NCBI RefSeq assembly: GCF_006636215.1
Contig: NZ_VIFM01000021.1
Location: 1-64,000 of the forward strand
Source: Myxococcus llanfairpwllgwyngyllgogerychwyrndrobwllllantysiliogogogochensis
Lineage (GTDB): Bacteria; Myxococcota; Myxococcia; Myxococcales; Myxococcaceae
Length of the DNA: 64,000 nucleotides
Direction: 5' to 3'
Position 1 is the stretch's first letter; every line of letters starts with the position of its first letter. Positions 58,707 to 64,000 of the stretch are shown here, piece by piece. The position numbers and the translations under genes were made by a program. Under the pieces are notes generated by a model that made no database searches, had not been told where the DNA came from, and saw nothing but the letters and a program-made list of their open reading frames with translations.

Positions 58707-60899
58707 GTGGAAGGAACCGTGTTCGACCCGGCCGGTGGTAACAGCGGCCCGACGCCCGCGGGATTGATGCTCCGCGCGCGGGCGCTCTGGCGACGCAAGT
58801 GGGTCGTGCTCGGCGTGGCGGTGGTGGTGGCGGCGCTCGCGGCCGTCTACACGCTGCGCCAGCCCAAGGTCTTCTCCGCCAGCACCTCGCTCATCATCGA
58901 CGTGATGGCGCCTCGCTTCCTGGACGGCGAGGTGAAGGAGGTCATGGGCGAGGAGCGCAGCAACTACTGGTTCAACAAGGAGTACTACGCCACGCAGAGC
59001 GAAATCATCACCTCGCGCGCGGTGGCCAGCCGGGTGGTGGACAAGCTCGGACTGTCGACGGACCCAGGCTTCCTGGGGCTCGCGGGCCTGCAGGACGAGA
59101 AGGCCCGCGTCCAGGCCATGCAGGGCTCGGACGCGGTGGGGCTGCTCCAGTCGCGCATCCGCGTGCTGCCCGCGAAGGACTCGCGGGTGATGAACATCGC
59201 GGTGGATGACCTGGATGCCCAGCGCGCCGCGCTGCTCGCCAATGAAGTGGCGGGCGCGTACATGGCGGAGAACCTGGCGCTCAAGCTGCGCATGACGGAG
59301 GACGCGCAAAGCTGGCTGGAGGGGCGGCTGGAGGACCTGGAGAACCAGTCCAAGGCGAGCGAGATGGCTGTCTACGACTTCAAGAAGGACGCGGACATGC
59401 TGTCCACGTCGCTGGAGTCGCGGATGAGCATCGTCAGCGACCGCATCAACAGCTACAACCTGAACCTCACCGAGGTGAGCACCCGCATCGCCGCGCTGCA
59501 GGCGCGCGTGGAGGCCATCCAGAAGCTGCGCAAGGCCTCGCCCGACGACGAGCTGTGGGCGGAGGCGCTGCCGGGGGCCAAGGACGGCTCCATCCAGGAC
59601 CTCAAGAAGGCCTACACGGACGTGCGCGTGGCGTGCGCGGAGCTGACCGAGCGCTACCTGCCCGAGCACCCGAAGCTCCTGGAGTGCCAGGGCAAGCTGG
59701 CGGTGATTCAGGCCGACTTCCTCAAGAGCCTGCGCAACCTGGTGCGCTCGGCGGAGACGGAGCTGTCCGAGGCGGAGGCGCAGCGCAAGAACCTGGTGCG
59801 GCTGCTGGACGACGCCAAGGCCGAGGCGTTCCAGGTGAACAAGAAGTCCATCGAGTACGACCGGCTCAAGCGCGAGTCGGACAACAACCAGCGGCTCTAC
59901 GAGCTGGTGCTCAAGCGGCTCAAGGACATCGAGCTGTCGGGCCTCTTGCGCACCAGCAACGTGCGCGTGTTGGACTCGGCCCGGCCGCAGTACATCCCGG
60001 TGAAGCCGAACGTGAATCGCAACCTGCTGGTGGGGTTGGTGATGGGCGTGCTCGCGGGACTGGGCGTGGCGCTGCTCCTGGACCTGCTGGAGAACAGCGT
60101 GGCCACGCAGGCGGACGTGGAGGAGCGACTGGGGCTGGCGTTCCTCGGCGTGATGCCGCGCATCGAGGGGCACCACCCGCCGAAGGACCGGGACCTCTAT
60201 GTGCACCGCGAGCCGAAGTCGTCGGTGGCGGAGTGCTGTCGGGCCATCCGGACCAACCTCCTGTTCATGTCTCCGGACACGCCCTTCAAGACGCTGGTGG
60301 TGACGTCCAGTGGTCCTCAGGAAGGCAAGTCCACCACCAGCATCAACCTGGGCGTGGCCATGGCCCAGAGCGGCAACCGGGTGTTGCTGCTGGACACGGA
60401 CATGCGCAGGCCCCGGCTGCACCGGGCCTTCGGCGTGCCGAACGAACTGGGCATCTCCTCGCTGGTGGTGGGCGAGGGCACGCTGGACGCGGCGGTGAAG
60501 AGCACGGAGGTGCCCGGCCTGTTCGTGTTGCCGTGCGGCCCCATCCCGCCCAACCCGGCGGAGCTGTTGCACACGCGGGCCTTCACGGAGCTGTTGAAGG
60601 CGGCGGCGGGGAAGTTCGACCGCGTCATCCTGGACAGCCCGCCCCTCAACGCGGTGGCGGACGCGGCGGTGCTGGCCACGCAGTGTGACGGCGTGGTGCT
60701 GGTGCTCAAGGCGGGCAAGACGAACCGCGAGTCGGCCCGGCGCGCGCTGCGCTCGCTGGCGGACGTGCAGGCGCGCATGTACGGCGCCATCCTCAACGAC
60801 GTGGACTTGAAGGCGCCGCGCTACGGGGACTCGTACCTGGCCTACCAGGGGTATGGGCAGTACGCGGAGGAGTCCAAGGACGGGGTGACGCAGTCGTGA
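58707..60899 (+). CDS. Wzc-type polysaccharide co-polymerase and tyrosine autokinase
   Basis: This 730-residue protein has the Wzz chain-length domain with its first membrane segment (VVLGVAVVVAALAAVYTL), a long periplasmic coiled coil (about 190-400) and the GNVR segment. A second membrane segment (LLVGLVMGVLAGLGVALLLD) and a cytoplasmic BY-kinase follow. The kinase has Walker A SSGPQEGKSTT near 535, Walker A' VLLLDTDMRRPR and Walker B RVILDSPP. A tyrosine cluster (RYGDSYLAYQGYGQY) ends the protein, the usual autophosphorylation tail. It would regulate polymerisation and export of a surface polysaccharide by cycles of phosphorylation. GTG 58707 has GGAGAG 8 bases upstream. Its stop overlaps the next start (GTGA). 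Confidence 0.92.
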   Translation: MEGTVFDPAGGNSGPTPAGLMLRARALWRRKWVVLGVAVVVAALAAVYTLRQPKVFSASTSLIIDVMAPRFLDGEVKEVMGEERSNYWFNKEYYATQSEIITSRAVASRVVDKLGLSTDPGFLGLAGLQDEKARVQAMQGSDAVGLLQSRIRVLPAKDSRVMNIAVDDLDAQRAALLANEVAGAYMAENLALKLRMTEDAQSWLEGRLEDLENQSKASEMAVYDFKKDADMLSTSLESRMSIVSDRINSYNLNLTEVSTRIAALQARVEAIQKLRKASPDDELWAEALPGAKDGSIQDLKKAYTDVRVACAELTERYLPEHPKLLECQGKLAVIQADFLKSLRNLVRSAETELSEAEAQRKNLVRLLDDAKAEAFQVNKKSIEYDRLKRESDNNQRLYELVLKRLKDIELSGLLRTSNVRVLDSARPQYIPVKPNVNRNLLVGLVMGVLAGLGVALLLDLLENSVATQADVEERLGLAFLGVMPRIEGHHPPKDRDLYVHREPKSSVAECCRAIRTNLLFMSPDTPFKTLVVTSSGPQEGKSTTSINLGVAMAQSGNRVLLLDTDMRRPRLHRAFGVPNELGISSLVVGEGTLDAAVKSTEVPGLFVLPCGPIPPNPAELLHTRAFTELLKAAAGKFDRVILDSPPLNAVADAAVLATQCDGVVLVLKAGKTNRESARRALRSLADVQARMYGAILNDVDLKAPRYGDSYLAYQGYGQYAEESKDGVTQS

Positions 60900-62152
60900 G
60901 CACGCCCCCGGCGGGAGCGGGTCTGCGGGTGTTGCACCTGGGCAAGTTCTATCCGCCCGCGTCGGGTGGAATGGAAGGACATGTCCGGACGCTGGCGCTC
61001 GGGCAGGCCGCGCTGGGCGCGCGGGTGGAGGTGATTTGCGCCAACCACTCAGCGGATGGGACGGGGACGAGCCACGAGTTCCTGGGGCGAAGTCCCACGC
61101 GCGAGGACTGGGACGGTCCGGTGCGCGTGGTGAGGCTGGGCCGCCGCGCCTCCGTGGCGCGGATGGACCTGCTGACGGACCTGCCCGGGGCGCTGTGGCG
61201 CGCGCTCGGCCGGGGCGTGGACGTGGTGCACCTGCACACGCCCAACCCCACCATGGTGTTGGCGCTGGACGCCGTGCCCCGACTGCCACCCGTCTTCATC
61301 ACCCACCACAGTGACGTCATCCGTCAGAGGGTGGCGGGCGCGCTCTTTCGTCCCTTCGAGGCGCTCCTGTATGCGCGGGCGTGCCGGGTGCTGGCCACCA
61401 GCGACGCCTATGTCTCCGGCTCCGCGCTGCTGCGCGCGTTCCGCTCCAAGGTGCGGGCGCTGCCCCTGGGCATCGACGTGTCGCCCTTCCTCCATCCGTC
61501 CGCCTCCGCTCGGACGGAAGAGGCCCGGTGGCGTGAGGTGACCTCGGGCGAGCCGCTGTGGCTGATGGTGGGGCGGCTCGTCTACTACAAGGGATTGTTC
61601 ACCGCGCTGGAGGCCCTGACGCGGGTGCCGGGGCGACTGGTGGTGGTGGGCGAGGGGCCGGTGGAGGCGGAGGCGCGGCGCCAGGCGAAGGCGCTGGGCG
61701 TGGAGGCGCGCGTGATGTGGGCGGGCTACCTGTCGCCCGACGCGCTCGCTGGAGCCTATCGCGCGGCGACGGCGCTGTGGTTTCCCAGCAATGCCCGGAG
61801 CGAGGCGTATGGCTTGTCTCAAGTCGAGGCCATGGCCAGCGGGCTGCCCGTGTTGAACACGGCGATTCCTCACTCGGGCGTACCCTGGGTGAGCCGCCAC
61901 GAGGAGACGGGGCTGACGGTGCCGGTGGGTGACGCGGTGGCGCTGGCACGCGCGGCGCGCAGGCTGCTGGACGAGCCGGGGTTGGCGCAGCAGCTGGGAC
62001 GTGGAGGGCGTGAACGCGCGATGGGGGCGCTGCGGCACGACGTCATGGCGGCCCGCAGTCTGGAGCTGTACGCCGAGGCGCTGGGGCGACCCATGTCGGT
62101 GGCGGAGGCTCCGTCCGAAGTGCCAGCTCGCGCCGCGTCGGGGAGGTCTTGA
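60896..62152 (+). CDS. Family 4 glycosyltransferase (GT-B)
   Basis: This 418-residue protein is a GT-B glycosyltransferase. The N-terminal Rossmann half has LHLGKFYPPASGGMEGHV, and the nucleotide-sugar-binding half has LWLMVGRLVYYKGLFTALEAL, ARVMWAGYLSPDALAGAY and the EAYGLSQVEAMASGLPVLNT motif typical of family 4. It would add a sugar to a lipid-linked repeat unit in the cytoplasm. Start GTG 60896 overlaps the autokinase stop by four bases. The next glycosyltransferase follows within about 10 bases. Confidence 0.9.
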   Translation: MSTPPAGAGLRVLHLGKFYPPASGGMEGHVRTLALGQAALGARVEVICANHSADGTGTSHEFLGRSPTREDWDGPVRVVRLGRRASVARMDLLTDLPGALWRALGRGVDVVHLHTPNPTMVLALDAVPRLPPVFITHHSDVIRQRVAGALFRPFEALLYARACRVLATSDAYVSGSALLRAFRSKVRALPLGIDVSPFLHPSASARTEEARWREVTSGEPLWLMVGRLVYYKGLFTALEALTRVPGRLVVVGEGPVEAEARRQAKALGVEARVMWAGYLSPDALAGAYRAATALWFPSNARSEAYGLSQVEAMASGLPVLNTAIPHSGVPWVSRHEETGLTVPVGDAVALARAARRLLDEPGLAQQLGRGGRERAMGALRHDVMAARSLELYAEALGRPMSVAEAPSEVPARAASGRS

Positions 62153-62160
62153 GGCCCACC

Positions 62161-63291
62161 ATGCGCGCGCTGCACGTCTACAGTGGCAATCTCTACGGCG
62201 GCATCGAATCCCTCCTCGTCTCGCTGGCGCGCGTGGCGGCGCGCCACCCGGAGGGCACCGTGCACGAGTATGCGCTGTGCTTCGAGGGACGCCTGGCCGA
62301 CGAGCTGCGCGCCGCGGGCGCGACGGTGCATCTGTTGGGGCCAGCGAGGGTGAGCCATCCCTGGACGGTGTGGCGCGCGCGGCGGGCCCTGGGCGCGGTG
62401 TTGAAGCAGGGCGCGTACTCGGCGGCGGTGTGTCACTCAGTCTGGCCCCAGGCGCTGTTCGGTCCGGTGGTGCGCGCGGCCGGCGTCCCGCTGGTGTTCT
62501 TCCAGCACGAACCGTTGGCCGGCGCGCATTGGCTGGAGCGCTGGGCGAGCGTCACCCCCCCGGACCTGGTGCTGTCCAACAGCGCCTTCGCGGCGCGCTC
62601 GCTGGGGTCCGTCTATCCCCGGGCGGCCTACCGGGTGCGGCACCCGCTGGTCGCCGAGGCAGCGCGTGAGCTGGAGGCGGCGGAGCGGGCCTTGCTGCGT
62701 GCCGACCTGGGCGCGAGCGAGGACGACGTGGTCATCATCCATGTCAGTCGCATGCAGGCATTGAAGGGGCATCGGCTGCTGCTCGAGGCCCTGGGCCGCA
62801 TGCGCGAGGCGCGAGGGTGGCGACTGTGGGTGGTGGGGGGCGCTCAACGCGAAGAGGAGGTGCGCTACGTGGACGGGCTGCTCGCGCAGTCGAAGGCGCT
62901 CGGGCTGCAGGGGCGGGTGCGGTTCCTCGGGCAGCGTTCGGATGTGCCCCGGTTGTTGCGCGCGGCGGACCTGCACTGTCAGCCCAACACGTCGCCGGAC
63001 TCTTTCGGGCTGGCCTTCGTCGAGGCGCTCCAGGCGGGACTTCCCGTGGTGACGACCGCGTTGGGTGGCCCCCTGGAAATCGTGGACGAGACGTGCGGCA
63101 GGCTCGTCGCGCCCGAGGCCGGCGCGCTGGCCTCGGCGCTCCTTCGCCTGGTGGTCGACGCGGAGGCACGGCGCAGGCTGGGGGAGGGCGGGCCCGCTCG
63201 CGCGGCGAGGCTCTGCGCGCCCGAGGTCTTCCTCGCGAGCCTGGACGATGACCTGCGCTCCGTCATGTCCGTTTCCCGAGTGGCCGCGTGA
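62161..63291 (+). CDS. Second family 4-like glycosyltransferase (GT-B)
   Basis: This 376-residue GT-B protein has HVYSGNLYGGIESLLVSLAR at the start, IIHVSRMQALKGHRLLLEAL in the second half, and PDSFGLAFVEALQAGLPVV with LGGPLEIVDETCGRLVAP, matching family 4 glycosyltransferases. It is shorter than its upstream neighbour and not a close copy. It would add another sugar of the same repeat unit. ATG 62161 is chosen because GAGG lies 6 bases upstream; a TTG at 62149 overlapping the previous stop is the alternative. Its stop overlaps the next gene's GTG start (GTGA at 63288-63291). Confidence 0.9.
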   Translation: MRALHVYSGNLYGGIESLLVSLARVAARHPEGTVHEYALCFEGRLADELRAAGATVHLLGPARVSHPWTVWRARRALGAVLKQGAYSAAVCHSVWPQALFGPVVRAAGVPLVFFQHEPLAGAHWLERWASVTPPDLVLSNSAFAARSLGSVYPRAAYRVRHPLVAEAARELEAAERALLRADLGASEDDVVIIHVSRMQALKGHRLLLEALGRMREARGWRLWVVGGAQREEEVRYVDGLLAQSKALGLQGRVRFLGQRSDVPRLLRAADLHCQPNTSPDSFGLAFVEALQAGLPVVTTALGGPLEIVDETCGRLVAPEAGALASALLRLVVDAEARRRLGEGGPARAARLCAPEVFLASLDDDLRSVMSVSRVAA

Positions 63292-64000
63292 GTGCTCCGC
63301 GCCCACCGCTCGGGGTGAGACCGGGGCTGCAGGGGCCGGGCGTGCTCGGGCGCAAGTTCGTGCGCCGCGCTCCGGATGTACCGCTGGAGGTGGTGACGCG
63401 GAGGGCCGAGCCCAGCAGGGGCCTGCTGTCGTCGGGCAAGCTGGTGCCGCTGTTCATCGGCCTGCTCATCTTCTGTCAGCTCGCCTTGCTCGTGGACGCC
63501 ATCGGTCCGCTGCGCCTGGTGGTGCGCATCCTGGCCTTCGGCATGAGCCTGGCGTTGCTGGTGTGCGTGCCGGGACGGGGCCTGAGGCATCCGGCGCTGC
63601 CCTTCGTGCTGGGCTCACTGGGCATCACCGCGCTCAACTTCTTCAACCCGGGCACCGTCAGTCCACTGGGCGCGGCGGCGCAGCTCGGCATCCAGCTCTC
63701 CATCATCGCTCCGCTGCTCTGGGTGACGCGGCTGTCCATCGACCCGAAGGTGTTCCGCCTCACGCTCGCGCTGCTGTTCTTCTTCAACGTGGCGAGCGCG
63801 GCGGTGGGCGTGCTCCAGGTCTACTTCCCGGGCCGCTTCCAGCCCGCCGTCTCCTCCGCCGTGCAGTCGCAGGGTGACTCCTACCTGCGCAGCCTGGAGT
63901 TCGAGACGGCGAGCGGCGAGCGCGTCTACCGTCCCATGGGGCTGACGGACATGCCGGGTGGCGCGGCGACGGGCGCGTTCTACGCGGTGTTGCTCGGCAG
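63288..64000 (+). CDS. Polysaccharide polymerase/O-antigen ligase-like membrane protein (partial)
   Basis: This reading frame is open from GTG 63288 to the window end, so only its first 237 residues are seen. After a basic N-terminus (RPGLQGPGVLGRKFVRRAP) come at least four hydrophobic segments (LVPLFIGLLIFCQLALLV, VVRILAFGMSLALLVCV, PFVLGSLGITALNFF, LTLALLFFFNVASAAVGVL). A loop with YRPMGLTDMPGGAATGAFYA then follows, as in Wzy polymerases and WaaL-type O-antigen ligases. Its place in an operon with a Wzc autokinase and two glycosyltransferases supports a Wzy-type polymerase. The start overlaps the previous stop, so translation is coupled. Confidence 0.72.
   Translation, partial: MSAPRPPLGVRPGLQGPGVLGRKFVRRAPDVPLEVVTRRAEPSRGLLSSGKLVPLFIGLLIFCQLALLVDAIGPLRLVVRILAFGMSLALLVCVPGRGLRHPALPFVLGSLGITALNFFNPGTVSPLGAAAQLGIQLSIIAPLLWVTRLSIDPKVFRLTLALLFFFNVASAAVGVLQVYFPGRFQPAVSSAVQSQGDSYLRSLEFETASGERVYRPMGLTDMPGGAATGAFYAVLLG

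Noticed and set aside
58515-61289. Upstream extension of the minus-strand GT2-methyltransferase frame opposite the tyrosine autokinase gene
   Set aside because: The domain begins at 58514 with a ribosome-binding site. The extension has no recognisable sequence and lies antisense to a clear gene.

Overview
The window is GC-rich, densely coded DNA that fits a myxobacterium (Myxococcota, Myxococcus/Corallococcus-like). The signs are strong third-position GC, GTG starts beside ATG, many lipoproteins, a DUF2378/TIGR02265 protein (a paralogous family first described in Myxococcus xanthus), a response-regulator/histidine-kinase hybrid and an exopolysaccharide-type locus. I see no rRNA, tRNA, CRISPR array, transposase or phage gene. 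I recognise about 45 genes; the first and last run off the window edges.

Layout. 0-12.5 kb is a metal-homeostasis block. It holds the end of a Cu(I) P-type ATPase, a Rieske oxygenase, a copper operon on the minus strand (metal-binding lipoprotein, TolC-like channel, Tat-exported multicopper oxidase), an AmpD-type amidase, and a tripartite RND efflux operon on the minus strand led by a small cysteine-rich protein. 12.5-17.1 kb has a cysteine-synthase-like enzyme, a REC-PAS-histidine kinase, a DUF2378 protein and an exported TPR protein. 17.2-26.4 kb has a large Lhr-type helicase, a subtilisin-like lipoprotein, a metallophosphoesterase, a heme oxygenase and a DUF420 membrane protein. 26.6-36.1 kb is one five-gene plus-strand operon of exported proteins: a DUF1549/DUF1588/DUF1585-like cytochrome protein, a lipoprotein, a Tat DUF1501 protein, a CxxCH lipoprotein and a 1246-residue FG-GAP lipoprotein. 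36.1-39.7 kb has a STAS-like protein, an EamA transporter, a stand-alone LigD polymerase domain, a SemiSWEET and a ferritin-like protein.

39.7-44.4 kb carries the most striking feature: three tandem paralogous lipoproteins, each with a conserved N-terminal domain, a variable linker and a C-terminal domain with two GX2H motifs exactly 132 residues apart. This is the signature of the TIKI/TraB/ChaN/EreA hydrolase superfamily. 44.4-54.9 kb has formimidoylglutamate deiminase next to an ArgE-like deacetylase, a non-coding tandem-repeat patch, a flavin reductase, a DUF2167 protein, Mfd and a PAS histidine kinase. 55-64 kb is a polysaccharide locus: a minus-strand pair (glycosyltransferase-methyltransferase fusion and GT-C membrane protein) diverges from a plus-strand operon (tyrosine autokinase, two glycosyltransferases, start of a polymerase/ligase) whose genes overlap or nearly abut.

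How they work together. The first block would move copper and related metals out of the cytoplasm (ATPase), oxidise or bind them in the periplasm (multicopper oxidase, metal-binding lipoprotein) and expel them through TolC channels (RND system). The last block would make and export a surface polysaccharide. The two exported-protein clusters in the middle (26.6-36.1 and 39.7-44.4 kb) have no function I can name and are the best candidates for an undescribed system.
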